DNA of 64,000 nt from Phaeodactylum tricornutum CCAP 1055/1 (lineage: Eukaryota > Bacillariophyta > Bacillariophyceae > Surirellales > Neidiaceae): positions 1,097,766 to 1,161,765 of the forward strand of contig NC_011670.1 in NCBI RefSeq assembly GCF_000150955.2, read 5' to 3'. Below, one piece after another: positions 9,385 through 20,102 of the stretch. Position 1 is the first letter of the stretch, and each line of letters begins with the position of its first letter. Made by a program: the position numbers and the translations under genes. The notes under the pieces were generated by a model that worked only from the letters and a program-made list of their open reading frames with translations, searched no databases and was not told where the DNA came from.

Positions 9385-11784
9385 ATGACCACGCCTGTAT
9401 CTTCCGAAGATACGGCTACTTTGCAACAAAAGATCGTGGCGTTACAGGCACAGCTATTGTCAGCGACTCACGCTCTTGAGCGAATGAAGAATGAACGAGG
9501 CGCGTCTTCTGCTGACCATTCCAAATCAGCACAGAGGAACGGTTCCGATCCTAGCAGCGACCCCACAGGAACTGCCCCTGTCGCTGCTCCTCCAGCCAAG
9601 AGCGGCTATCTGTTCAAGGAGCTCGATCGCGCCATTGGCTGGGGCGGTATTAAGTGGAGCTTGCGATACGTGAAACTAGAAAGCGGCCGAATATCATACT
9701 ACGGATCGCATCACGATACTTCTCCACGTTACGAGCTTCAGTTGCGTGGATGCGCTGTACGAGACGATGGCTGGAAACGCAACCCGCGCTTTAAGACCAA
9801 ACGGAATGAACCCCCGCCTTTGCTAGATACAACCGGCGCTTACTTTTTCCTCTTTTCCGTGTACCATGCACCCGACGCAGCTGAGAAGGAAATTGATGAG
9901 ACCGAAATTACACCTTTGTTGCGTTTTTCGACACCTTCCCGAGCCGAACACTCGTCCTGGATAAAGCTTGCCTCGGAATCCTGTGCTTACAGCGAAACGG
10001 ACGAGTTTCTCGCTGACGAGGCCGCTCGCGCAACCCAGCGTGCTTTGCAACATCAAGAAGCGCTGCAAATGGCCCAAGCCATGCCTGGGGCAAAGCCAGG
10101 AACGCTGCCGCCACTCTACTTCGCGCCTACCATAAAGCGTTCGCGTTCCTTTGCTAAGCTACAAGAACATCATGGAGATGGGATGCCTCGGGTAAATATG
10201 CGTCGGACCAAATCGCGAGATTTTAACGCGGATAAGTTGGATGCGCGAAGTACCAAGGGCTATCCCCCTTCCAAGCCGAGTACGTATTTCTCTTGAATTG
10301 CACAACAGCTCGAATTTTTCACTCATACGTGTCTGTAAATTTAGTGCATCGTGCGGCAGAGCCCTCATACCTCAGCGCGGATGCTCCCATTCAAAACTAC
10401 CGAGGATTTCTGAATTTAGGCGTTATTATTTTGATTGTTTCTAACTTTCGGCTGATCTTGGGCACAATCCGTAGCAACGGATTTGTCTTGACGACTGCAG
10501 TGAAGCACTACAAGAACCTAAATCACCTCAAGGAAGATCCCTGGCAGGAATTTCCTTTTGTATCAGGATTTCTTCTCCAGCTCGTCTTTGTTTCGATTGC
10601 GTTTGGGATCGAATGGATGTTGTGCCGGAAATACTTCAACGAAAACTTCGGCATGATCCTTCATCACTTCAATGCCCACTCAGCCTTGCTGATACCTTTA
10701 GGTATTGTTTGGAATCTCATCGATAGACCTGCGGTTGGTGCAATTTTGCTTTTACACGCTACGATAACATGGATGAAACTCATTTCTTACATGTTGGCGA
10801 ACGAAGATTACCGGCTATCATCGCGTCGCGTTGGGGGCAACCCACACCTAGCTACGCTCGCATTAGTCGAAAATCTAGATTCAGATGAGGCGAACATTAA
10901 CTACCCCCAAAATGTTACTCTCCGCAACATTTTTTATTTTTGGTGTGCTCCGACGTTGACTTACCAGATTGCCTTCCCGAAGTCCCCGCGAGTTCGCTAT
11001 TGGAAAATCGCGGATATCCTGATGCGCATGACGGTGTCCATCGCACTATTCACCTTTTTGCTGGCACAAATTGTTCAGCCTGCATTGGAAGAGCTAGTGA
11101 GCGACCTGGACGAGACCAATGGATCCTACACCGCAGCAATATTTGCCGAGTACTGGTAAGCCCACGTCTGCTGCATTCAGTGTGATTTCCGTTTCCATGA
11201 CTTACACCGCATTTCGTAGGCTGAAACTTTCGATTGCTAACACATATTTATGGCTTCTTATGTTCTATACATATTTCCATTTGTATCTGAACCTCTTTGC
11301 TGAGCTTCTGCGATTTGGAGATCGTGTGTTCTACAAAGATTGGTGGAATTCGTCGGAAGTATCTGCATATTGGAGGCTTTGGAATATGCCTGTTCACTAT
11401 TGGTTGATCCGACATGTGTATTTCCCCTGCGTGCGACTGAAGATGCCGAAGGTCGCTGCAACCTTTGTCGTTTTTTTCCTCTCCGCCGTTATGCACGAGG
11501 TGCTTGTCAGCGTACCCTTTCATATTATTCGTCCGTGGTCTTTTATCGGGATGATGATGCAGATTCCTTTGGTTGCGTTCACAAAGTATCTCTATCGCAA
11601 ATTCCCGGGCGGCTCGTTTGGTAATGTCCTGTTCTGGATGACATTTTGCGTCATTGGCCAGCCAATGGCGATTCTCTTGTACACAGTTGATTACCAGTAT
11701 GGGAAACACCACAGCACGAACATGGAGATATTCGATACGGACGACTGCCGCTTTTTATGGAAAAATTCCTGCTTGATTCGTTGA
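9385..11784 (+). CDS. DGAT1: acyl-CoA:diacylglycerol acyltransferase 1 with N-terminal PH-like domain
   Basis: Three exons, 9385-10279, 10345-11155 and 11220-11784, with introns of 65 and 64 nt; 756 aa. The N-terminus has a short coiled coil (residues ~8-35) and a pleckstrin-homology-like domain (~70-200: SGYLFKELD, WSLRYVKLESGRISYYG, SSWIKLASES). Then follows the multi-pass MBOAT region of DGAT1, including the FYKDWWN block, WNMPVHYWLIRHVY and the presumed active His in LSAVMHEVLVS. DGAT1 makes triacylglycerol from diacylglycerol and acyl-CoA in the ER. The PH-DGAT1 architecture is known from diatoms and related algae. Keeping intron 1 gives a stop after residue 303 (PH domain alone); keeping intron 2 ends the protein after EYW, before the catalytic part. 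I recall intron retention being reported for the P. tricornutum gene. Confidence 0.93.
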
Positions 11785-11864
11785 CATCCTCGGAAAACAT
11801 GGTACAAGGTGTTTATAGAAATTGTAATATCAACTGTTAAAACGGGCTTAGCCCTACGTCACAG

Positions 11865-13448
11865 CTACAATGTAGCGAGATTACCAGTTTGTGATTTCAA
11901 GTGAAATTGGGCTACATTCGAACCAGACCGGTGTTTTCCTTTTCGCCGTGTGATTCGGCGTTCTTGGATATGCTGTAAACGAGTTTGAAAATTCTCTATT
12001 TCGATGTGTGGAGACGCGTCAGACTCACAGGATGACGGCTCATCTTCCGACGATCGGGAGACGAATGAGGTTTCAAAGTCTGGCTCATCCCTCATTTCGC
12101 CGGGACATCCTTTCTTTTCGATGTCGTCGCGGTCTGTCATTTCTCCTTCCGTGACAATATGAGGTACATCGAGTAGCGGACTGATCACTTCATCGCCCTC
12201 GTTCTGCTCGTCAAACGTGGAGTTGAACGAAGCATTTGCCATTAAAGTCTGCTTAAAGGTGCGGAACGCTTGAAGAGTGAATTCATCTTCATCTTCAGAA
12301 TCATCTGTTTCTGTATCTTTAAAAGACACGTTGTTGAGAAGTAGCTGGAATTTTGCCTCTACAAGATCATCCTCAAGGTCATCGTCGTGAGATGGCAGCC
12401 CCGACGAGTTTTCGGCAAGGATTCTTTCCGCTACAGACTCTGATGGAATGTTGCCTTCCATTCCCTTCTGTTTCCCATTCTTGCATCGACCGCTCCAGTA
12501 TCGGACTTCAGCTTCTAGAGTGACGTTTCTTTCGGTCGCCGTTTTCAAGTCGGATTTTTGCAAAGACTGTGACTTATGACTTGCATTCAAGAGAAAATTG
12601 GATTCTTCAAGTCGAAGCCGAAAAATCATGTTTTGCTCAGTAAGTTCCCGCAAGGCTACCTGCTGCTTTAATATCAGATTCTTCATGTCCTGAATCGTTT
12701 CCTTTTTTTCAGTGGCCGTACCAGATGGGGGAGACATGGCCTCCTTTGGCTCTCTGCACGTGTCAGAATGAATTGTTTTAGTTTCTGTCAATGGAAACGT
12801 CCCAAATTCTTCTCGGGTATCTATGGATCCAACTTCTTCGGCGACAGGAGATAGTGAGTTCGACCAATTGGCGAAGCTGGTGCTGGCTTTGGTGCTAGCA
12901 AGCGACACCGGTAGATTCTTTGCTATCAGCTTAGGTTCCTGATTTTCTGGTTTCTGTTTCGATTCATGTGGTACTTTTGCATTCTTCTGTGTCAACTTTG
13001 GAATAATTCTATTCGGTACAGCAATCCTCAGAGGCTGCATTTCTACCTGGTCTTGCTGGTCGAAATCAAATTGCACAACGAATGACGGATCAACATTCCT
13101 TGCTGTGATAAGATTTTTTTCCTTATGAGGATAAATGCCATAGGAGTTCGGCTCAATTTCCGGCGGTTCTACCAAATCGCCATCCATCGCTTCGTACACA
13201 GAGCTACTTTGACGAACAAGAACGGTAGCATGGTTGACCATAGACACTTTCTTCTTTCCCCCGTCATTATGGCTTGCATTTAAAAATCGCTTTAGCAATA
13301 ACGTTCCGCACATTGGACCAGGTCTCTTCTCTCCACTCCAGACTTGCTCGATAGTCGGGCTATAGGAGCTGTCGTCTGAAGTCGACAACGCTCCTAGCCG
13401 GATTGTTGGACGCGGAAACGGTTTTCTATTGGAGCGCGTTCTTCCCAT
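11865..13448 (-). CDS. coiled-coil protein of unknown function
   Basis: Single exon, 527 aa from ATG 13448 (MGRTRSNRKPFPRP); the frame is open upstream but lacks an ATG. The first ~35 residues are basic and Pro-rich. The middle is low-complexity and hydrophilic. Residues ~285-330 form a coiled coil (MKNLILKQQVALRELTEQN, MIFRLRLEESNFLLN). The last third is strongly acidic with Ser (DDDLEDDL, DTETDDSEDEDEF) and it ends in a basic tail. No enzyme or membrane motif is present. Composition suggests a cytosolic or nuclear scaffold, possibly phosphorylated by CK2, but this is inference. Family not recognised. It converges on DGAT1. Confidence 0.75.
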   Translation of the reverse strand: MGRTRSNRKPFPRPTIRLGALSTSDDSSYSPTIEQVWSGEKRPGPMCGTLLLKRFLNASHNDGGKKKVSMVNHATVLVRQSSSVYEAMDGDLVEPPEIEPNSYGIYPHKEKNLITARNVDPSFVVQFDFDQQDQVEMQPLRIAVPNRIIPKLTQKNAKVPHESKQKPENQEPKLIAKNLPVSLASTKASTSFANWSNSLSPVAEEVGSIDTREEFGTFPLTETKTIHSDTCREPKEAMSPPSGTATEKKETIQDMKNLILKQQVALRELTEQNMIFRLRLEESNFLLNASHKSQSLQKSDLKTATERNVTLEAEVRYWSGRCKNGKQKGMEGNIPSESVAERILAENSSGLPSHDDDLEDDLVEAKFQLLLNNVSFKDTETDDSEDEDEFTLQAFRTFKQTLMANASFNSTFDEQNEGDEVISPLLDVPHIVTEGEMTDRDDIEKKGCPGEMRDEPDFETSFVSRSSEDEPSSCESDASPHIEIENFQTRLQHIQERRITRRKGKHRSGSNVAQFHLKSQTGNLATL

Positions 13449-14171
13449 CGCATTAAGAGAGAATTTACAGTAGAAACAAATTGTTTTGGCCAACCAAGCA
13501 GACTGGCAAGGTGAAATCTTTTTGGAGGAGTTGCTAACGCAAGCGCACACGCAGCGTGATATCAACTTCCAGTATCGTGGGTCGAAAACGAAGAATCTGA
13601 TGTGAACGATGTGGCTTTGTGATAAATGATTTCGCCGAATGTGACTCTATTAGATTGTAGCGATTCGATCCATGTCCTATATATCCATCTTTTCCAACTA
13701 TGTGAGTAATACTTTGTAAATCATTTATGGAGAAAACCAATAAAATAATGAAAACTGCGTCGCAAATCACGATAGCGATATAACGAATTAAAAAATACTA
13801 GATGTTGTTGCTTATGATATTGTGATCCTCGATTTATCGGAGGAGCTTTCTCTTTATTTCATAAGCTTTGGTGACATTTTTTTGCTCGTTCCGGTCCGGA
13901 ACCCATCACTGTCAATCTTGTCAAATAACTGTTACTGTCCAAATGGGCTGCTGAGCTTTTTCGGACACATAATAAGCTCACTGTGACTATGAACAACACT
14001 CCGACGATTCTGCTGTTGCTTTTTCTTTCGCACGCCTGCGTGGCTCCGGGTTGAATTATGCGATTTGAACTGGACACCTTGCATTTCAATTCGCTCTCAG
14101 TAAGAGATACTGCTACCTTACCCCGTCACTTGTTCCAAAGACGCCGAGCATTCTACGATTGAATCACTAAA
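13449..14171. other. intergenic, divergent upstream region
   Basis: About 720 bp between the 5' ends of the coiled-coil gene and the TauE/SafE gene. It is AT-rich around 13700-13850. Short minus-strand ORFs (13534-13770, 13859-14089) have no recognisable content. Presumed to hold two promoters. Confidence 0.5.
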
Positions 14172-16226
14172 ATGGAGAGATCCGGTAGAGATGAAAATGC
14201 TGAACCGGAAGTCCGCAAACGAAATCGTCGAAGGTTGCTTTGGTGTTCTTCTTCGGCGCTGTGTGTTGTTGCCGCAGCTCTTAGCAGCAACGGTTTGTCG
14301 GCCTCGCTTACAGGAAAGTCACTACCTTTTCCAGCGTTAGGCCATCTGCTTCAGTCTTCGATGCCGATCTTGGAAGACGATGATGAACGGTTGGGTATGA
14401 AATCGTCCAAGCGAATGCTAGAAGATGCTGCTAATGGGAATACTAGTGGACAGGATGATGCACAACAAGACGAAAGTCAGCAAGTCACCGATGACCAAGC
14501 AGGTATCAGCGCCCAAGATCAGGATGACGACAGCCAAACGGCTGGAGACGACGACCAGAAGCAGACGGAAGAAGAGGAGCATCGAGGTCCAGACCAAGAC
14601 GATTGGTTTCGAGATGGCTTTGCCGACGACACTTTTACCGACGATGATGCGAAAAATAGGTACAGTGAAGTAGACGATTTTTATGCCTATGTTGGCGACC
14701 CGCGTCCTCCGAAGCTAATGCCACTTTCGAGTCGAGAAGTAATTGGATACTCTGTAGTGGCAATGGCGTTGACTCTTGGAGCTAGTGGAGGGATCGGTGG
14801 TGGTGGAGTCGTCGTACCGGTTTATCTCCTCGTCATGGGATTGCATCGTAAGTTTACGTGTGGGTTCAATAGCCATTTGGATACTCAAACCTCACCTATT
14901 TATTTTGTTGTCTGAACTTAATCACCAGCTCATTACGCCATACCTATCGCCAGTGTCACCGTTTTCGGAGGGGCACTCGCTAGTACTATCGTGAACATGC
15001 AACGTCGACATCCACTAGCGGATCGTCCCATTATTGACTGGGACCTTGTCTTAATGATGGAACCATTGACATTGATTGGGACACTACTGGGTACCCTGTT
15101 TCATCGGATCTTGAGCGAAAAGATTTTGATTGTTTTACTAGTCTTGCTTTTGAGCATAACAGCTCACTCAACGTTGAGCAAAGCCATGCGCATGTATGAA
15201 GCTGAAAAACGCTATATTCGGCATCTTATAGCCGCCCAGGCCGATTCTCCAAGAGGAAACCCATCACTCGGAGGCTACGTGCTCCCGTTCGGTGACGAAG
15301 ATGACTCTCGGGCTGATACTGGTTGTAAGGAAGAAGCCAGAATGGCGGCAGAAGAGCGTCAACGTATTTTGATTCTTAATCCAGACTTTCGAACGATGAA
15401 AACAGATTTGCTAGAGCAAGAGAAAGTGACCCCTCGAAGCAAGATCATAGCGCTTTGCTGCATGTTTTCCGTACTTATCTTTTTGAATCTCATGGTTGGT
15501 GGAGGTTCTTTCGATAGTCCATGGGACATCAAGTGCGGCTCGACCGCATTTTGGGTGGTGCATGTTGTAATGATTGCATTTTTGATGTCATCAGCGTGGA
15601 TGGCACAAACATATCTCATTGCTCGACACGAGATCAAGGATATGGTTCGATTTGATTATGTCCACGGAGATATCAAGTGGGATACTCGCACATCCATTAT
15701 CTATCCAGCTGTATTCACCATCGCTGGGGTTTTCGCTGGAATGTTTGGCATTGGTGGAGGTGTCGTCATTGTGCCGCTCTTACTGCACTCCGGAGTGCAT
15801 CCTGGCGTTGCGTAAGTTCTACATATCCTTTTACTCTTTTGTCGGTGATGGCTACCTTGACTTAAGTTCTAATTTGTGCTTTCACCATTGAGCAGATCCG
15901 CAACATCTAGCGCCATGATTCTGTTTACAAGTCTCGCATCTGTCTCCACCTACTTCGTTTTTGGTTTAATCGTTGCCGACTTTGCCATGGCCGGCTTTGT
16001 CATCGGTTTCATATCTTCTACTCTAGGACAAATTCTCATGCGTCGAGTCCGCCAAGCCAAAAGTGCCAGCGGACGCAAGTTTGAGCGCAACTCTTACCTC
16101 GCTTTTGTAATTGGTGGCGTCGTCTTAGTGTCTGCCTTGCTGATGACAATTCAATACGTCTTCATGATTGTCGATCAGCCCGACGAAGATACGTTTGGTG
16201 GTTTGTGCGATGGACTGCGATTCTAA
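14172..16226 (+). CDS. TauE/SafE-family anion exporter
   Basis: Three exons, 14172-14847, 14929-15811 and 15896-16226, with introns of 81 and 84 nt; 629 aa. A single N-terminal hydrophobic segment (residues ~22-45) is followed by ~130 very acidic, Gln/Asp-rich residues, likely on the luminal or outer side. Two repeats of the TauE/SafE fold follow: the first has SGGIGGGGVVVPVYLL and VTVFGGALAS, the second FGIGGGVVIVPLLLHSGVHP and TSSAMILFTSLAS. The halves are separated by a cytosolic loop (~residues 320-390). Bacterial relatives export sulfite, sulfoacetate or similar anions; eukaryotic members are poorly characterised, so the substrate is unknown. Intron 1 lies right after the first conserved glycine motif. 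Confidence 0.88.
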
Positions 16227-16318
16227 CGGACAATTTATGTTCTAGGTTGAAATGCTCATTGATCTTGCAAGGAAATAACCATGCTTCAATAGACAACACT
16301 CTGTACAGTTCACAGGAC

Positions 16319-17794
16319 TTACGAAGAAAAACACCGCCAAACATAGACGCATCCGTCCGAGTCCCCCGTCGCTAATATACCCGAGGTGGCCGCATGCGCT
16401 GCCCAATCCATGGCGCTCACGCCCGTAGTGTGCCCTTTTAAAATCGCCAAAGGAGACGTCTTTCTAGATCGATCAAAAATGCGCAACCGTCTATCCCATC
16501 CCCCCACGGCGAAAATACGTCCGTCGGGACGAAACCGACAGAGATTTACTCCTGGTTTACTGTAGCTCCCTTCGTGTACTCGGCAAGTTGCGACTCGAGA
16601 CCGCAGCCGAGTGACCAGCGAAGAGCTTGCGTCTGTCAATGTCGTTTTCAGCACCGCAACTGTGCCTCTCTCGTTTTCTAATAAATTCAGCAATTCTAAG
16701 GAATCACCAGCCATTCCAGCAATGGTCACAACTGAAGCTCCCGCGGAGGAAATAGACGAAGACGGCATCATGTCCAGTGACAATATGGGATCCTGGGAGA
16801 GTTTGACGTCCGAGGAAAGGACATCTGGCGCAAATGTAGCTATGGACGACTTTTCTCGTAACATGGCTAAATCGTGAAAAAAGACGTTGCCGCTTTCCAT
16901 GCCACATGCCAAAATAGGTCGGCCGTATTCTGAAGTGGTAGACATTGCCAAACTCGTCAGCATATCGTGTACCCCTCCCGCGTCGTAAGTGGCAGCGCGT
17001 CCTGCGGAAGCGGGCATGGACAAAACTGGGGTATTGGAAGGTGGCACACGCCAATCACGGACTGTTACCCAATCATGCTCGTAGGCGGGCAAAGCGACCA
17101 AACGCCAGTCTCCTCGACAGGGAGCCGCTTGACAAAACGTTTGGGAACATGTTTCCACCCGAGCTGTCTCGGAAAGACCGTCTCTCAGCCAAGGAGCCTG
17201 GGCATCGTGCAAGGTGACCGTACCCATCTCGTCTCGCGTTTGCAACAATATTTTTGTATGGAGGCCTGTAGCAGAATCCTCTCCTTCAATGCACCTACGA
17301 AGAGCAATTGCAGGACCCCGATTGGGAGCCACGCGATTCGTTGCTTTTTGCCGACCCAAGTCCCACAGAATGCTGTCGCCGTTGGTGTGACATGTGGCGA
17401 GCCATTGCCCCCGCAACGATGCCACGACTGCTGCGTGACGCGCTTCGGATGTGACATCCGCATCGTGCACTCGCTCGGCCTGAGTAATACTTTGACATTT
17501 AGAAACGTAGTCATCATCGTCGTCCGAAGACTCGTCTTCTTGGTCATCATCTTCGTCGTGTATTCGGTGTTCTAAAACCAACGATGTTTGTTCGTTTGAT
17601 GAAGATTCCTTTAACTGTGGTGGAATCGGTGATGCTGCTATCAAGCTGTTGTCTATTGTGGGTAGAAAGCATAAGGAAGAAATCGTGGATCGGTTGCCCT
17701 TTGTGGAAGTTAGAGTGGATGGATGGTCCTCGGTGGACGAGGGGGGAACCCTTAAAGTCAGTATTGGATCCAGAGTCCTGCTTCCCCCATCCAT
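16319..17794 (-). CDS. WD40 protein, GNB1L/ASA1-like
   Basis: Single exon, 491 aa from ATG 17794. Several WD repeats can be followed: WLATCHTNGDSILWDL, WVTVRDWRV, ILACGMESGNVFFHDL, and two strong C-terminal ones, FAVGGWDRRLRIFD and ILATGDSDGCVYVWRCF. An acidic loop (DEDDDQEDESSDDDDD) interrupts the first blade. The C-terminal pattern PGVNLCRFRPDGR...GGWDRRLRIFD...GHTTGV is the one seen in GNB1L and yeast Asa1, partners of the TTT (Tel2-Tti1-Tti2)/ASTRA system that matures PIKK kinases such as ATM, ATR and TOR. Assignment rests on that C-terminal pattern; another small WD40 family is possible. It is divergent from the WRAP53-like gene, 381 bp away. Confidence 0.72.
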   Translation of the reverse strand: MDGGSRTLDPILTLRVPPSSTEDHPSTLTSTKGNRSTISSLCFLPTIDNSLIAASPIPPQLKESSSNEQTSLVLEHRIHDEDDDQEDESSDDDDDYVSKCQSITQAERVHDADVTSEARHAAVVASLRGQWLATCHTNGDSILWDLGRQKATNRVAPNRGPAIALRRCIEGEDSATGLHTKILLQTRDEMGTVTLHDAQAPWLRDGLSETARVETCSQTFCQAAPCRGDWRLVALPAYEHDWVTVRDWRVPPSNTPVLSMPASAGRAATYDAGGVHDMLTSLAMSTTSEYGRPILACGMESGNVFFHDLAMLREKSSIATFAPDVLSSDVKLSQDPILSLDMMPSSSISSAGASVVTIAGMAGDSLELLNLLENERGTVAVLKTTLTDASSSLVTRLRSRVATCRVHEGSYSKPGVNLCRFRPDGRIFAVGGWDRRLRIFDRSRKTSPLAILKGHTTGVSAMDWAAHAATSGILATGDSDGCVYVWRCFSS

Positions 17795-18175
17795 TGTGGA
17801 TACATTCGGTCTTCTCGTGCAGATGTACTTGGCTACCGTATGATAAGAGTCTTGCGTTGGAGGTCGGATTTGACTTCTTCGCCCTTGTCGTACTTTAACT
17901 GGTTTATCTACGTTTCAGGTGCCACCAATCGAGTGATCCTTGGTGCAAAGCCCTAACTGCAAAAGAATGTGGTTCGAATGCATCGTAATGTAAATTAGGC
18001 TACTACGGCAAATTCTACCGTATTTCCTTACTTTTACGGTTAGTACAGGCACCACAATAAGATACTATGATCCTGGCAAGAGACGGAATTGCTTACACTT
18101 ATCCCTTTGCATTCCCCCTCTAGTTCGAAGCAACCAATTGTGTGGTGAAGTGTTGGATACCTACCTGTCCTTCTT
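17795..18175. promoter_or_regulatory. shared upstream region of two divergent WD40 genes
   Basis: The 381 bp between the ATGs of the GNB1L/ASA1-like and WRAP53-like genes must carry both promoters. I see no coding exon, and no clear TATA box that I would defend. The bidirectional role is inferred from gene orientation. Confidence 0.45.
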
Positions 18176-19579
18176 ATGGTCACGTCGAAGTTTTCCGTCT
18201 CCCCCGGGCTTGTGGCGGAAAGCAGTGACATCCGCGGCTACGAGAACTTTCCGCAAGGATGCGCGTTTTCACCTGACGGTCTATGTGTGTTAACGAGCAC
18301 CGCGGGCGATTCCCAACTGCGACTGTACAATACGCCCCCACCCCCGGAGGAGGGGTGCCCGGACGATCAGCAAAACGCAGCAATACCTGATCTAACGACG
18401 CCATGGCAAGCAGCTCTAATAAGTCAAGGTACCGACACAGTCCGCTCCTATGAATGGTATCCTACCATGGCCTCCAACAACCCCGCGTCGTGCTGTTTTC
18501 TAGCCACGTGTCGCGATCAGCCGATTCATTTGTACGACGCCTACACGGGAGTTGTCCGGGCCACCTACCGTCCCTACAATGCACTCGACGAACTGGAATC
18601 GCCGACGGTTCTGTCGTTTCGTCCCGACGGCCAAAGAATTGTGGCGGGAGGCTTTCGCACCGACCGTGTCCTGCACGTCTTCGATACGGCCATTCCGGGT
18701 CGGGAAAGCACCACCCTGCGACTCGGAAAAACGCGAAGATCTCGGGACGGAGCCAAAGGACTCGTGTCGGCACTGGCGTGGGGCGGAGACAGCGGAAACG
18801 GGAGACTCCTCTGCGTAGGCACCTATGCGCCTGGCTCGATTTACGTGTACGACGATCGGACCGGCACCACACCCAGTGGAGCCATTCTGGATGGAGTTTG
18901 TGTGGTAGGGCACGGTCGTAGTCACTCCAAGAAGAAGAGGAGGTTTGCGGTCGTCCAGAACGAGAACAGTGACGAAGATAATGAGGATTCTAAAACATGG
19001 TTGAGTGCCGCCCGGGTCAAGTGGTTCCAACAGCGAGCGCAAGGGGGTGTCACGCAGCTTGCATTCGCGCCACACAATCACAACTACACTCTCTTCAGTA
19101 CGAGCCGACGAGGGAATGCTGTTCTGGTCTGGGATTTGCGGATGCTATCGTCGCAGCCTGACTACCAATCAACTCCGGTGCGGGGCTTAGGGAGCTTTGC
19201 TACAGATAATCAAACGAACCAACGAATTGAGTTTGCGCTGGACGAATCGGGACAAACTATTTTTGTAGGAGGCATAAAGAGGTGTGTACGTATATATGAT
19301 GTAGCTTCCGGAGACTGTACGGGAACGGTGGATGGACTTGATGACGTGGCGAACGGAGTGTCCTTTACCAATTCCAGTCGAGGAGGACTTCTCGCCATCG
19401 CCACTGGATGCCGGCGGTTCCCTTCCGAAGAAGATTTCGATAACGATACTTCAATTACCGACGGTACGGGGGATGCAAAACCAGGGTTTTTACGCGTGTA
19501 TCGAATCCCGAAACCTGCAGATTTGGAGGATGAAGCATTGACGGAAAAGTCAGAGCAATTAGATGACGGGTCCATCTGA
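18176..19579 (+). CDS. WRAP53: WRAP53/TCAB1-like WD40 protein (telomerase/scaRNA chaperone)
   Basis: Single exon, 467 aa from ATG 18176. The sequence follows TCAB1 blade by blade: ENFPQGCAFSPDG, then SQLRLYN; DTVRSYEWYP; RDQPIHLYDAYTGVVRATY followed by RPYNALDEL; VLHVFDTAIPGRE; GLVSALAWG; GGVTQLAFAPH; AVLVWDLRML; TNQRIEFALDESGQTIFVGG; and the closing GDCTGTVDGL...VANGVSF. In animals and yeast relatives (Swt21), this protein binds the CAB box of small Cajal-body RNAs and of telomerase RNA, and delivers them in the nucleus. Two inserts are specific here: an acidic/basic loop (KKKRRFAVVQNENSDEDNED) and an extended blade near residue 425. The long N-terminal region of animal TCAB1 is absent. Confidence 0.88.
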   Translation: MVTSKFSVSPGLVAESSDIRGYENFPQGCAFSPDGLCVLTSTAGDSQLRLYNTPPPPEEGCPDDQQNAAIPDLTTPWQAALISQGTDTVRSYEWYPTMASNNPASCCFLATCRDQPIHLYDAYTGVVRATYRPYNALDELESPTVLSFRPDGQRIVAGGFRTDRVLHVFDTAIPGRESTTLRLGKTRRSRDGAKGLVSALAWGGDSGNGRLLCVGTYAPGSIYVYDDRTGTTPSGAILDGVCVVGHGRSHSKKKRRFAVVQNENSDEDNEDSKTWLSAARVKWFQQRAQGGVTQLAFAPHNHNYTLFSTSRRGNAVLVWDLRMLSSQPDYQSTPVRGLGSFATDNQTNQRIEFALDESGQTIFVGGIKRCVRIYDVASGDCTGTVDGLDDVANGVSFTNSSRGGLLAIATGCRRFPSEEDFDNDTSITDGTGDAKPGFLRVYRIPKPADLEDEALTEKSEQLDDGSI

Positions 19580-20102
19580 TTTCATGCAATCATTTTTTTT
19601 CCAAGAAGTCGAACGAGCCTATTCGAAAAATCTCACAATTCTTCTTTCGAGAGGCACAATAGATAGACATCTCCACTTTTCTCAATCTATAGGGCATGGG
19701 AACAAAACAGGGCAGCTCTAACTAGTTATTCCTTTTCATGACATCGGTTTTCGAAGTCTTTCGTTCCGACCGTTGTTAGCCTTTCGTAATTGACTGTGTA
19801 TCGTTGGTAAAAAAAAACGACGTAGGTTGTCGCGATTAGAGCAGTCGTATTGTGAGGACGTCACAGGCGGAGCGACAGACGTGGTGGAAAACAGCGAGAA
19901 ACAGGTACTGTCACTCTCCGACGGCCGTAGTGACGAGCCAACAACAAAGGGACGCATCCGTGAGCACCTACTGGTCACATGTGCCCCACATCGGTTGTCG
20001 GGTCACTCTTCGAGATTGTCGTATAGTATTTGACTGGTTCACCTTTACACCTCTCGCACAATCGAAAGACCATTTATATCCTGATTCAAAACAATTCTCA
20101 TC
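19580..20102. other. intergenic upstream of inorganic pyrophosphatase
   Basis: About 520 bp between two plus-strand genes. Small ORFs here run into the pyrophosphatase in another frame and are not convincing. Contains the 3' region of the WRAP53-like gene and the pyrophosphatase promoter. No RNA gene seen. Confidence 0.5.

Noticed and set aside
17920-17995. tRNA-like GGTTCGAAT motif
   Set aside because: The B-box-like sequence is not accompanied by an A box or a cloverleaf fold.
18454-19081. 155- to 193-codon ORFs overlapping WRAP53 on both strands
   Set aside because: Arg/Ser/His-rich translations with no domain; the WD40 frame explains the region fully.
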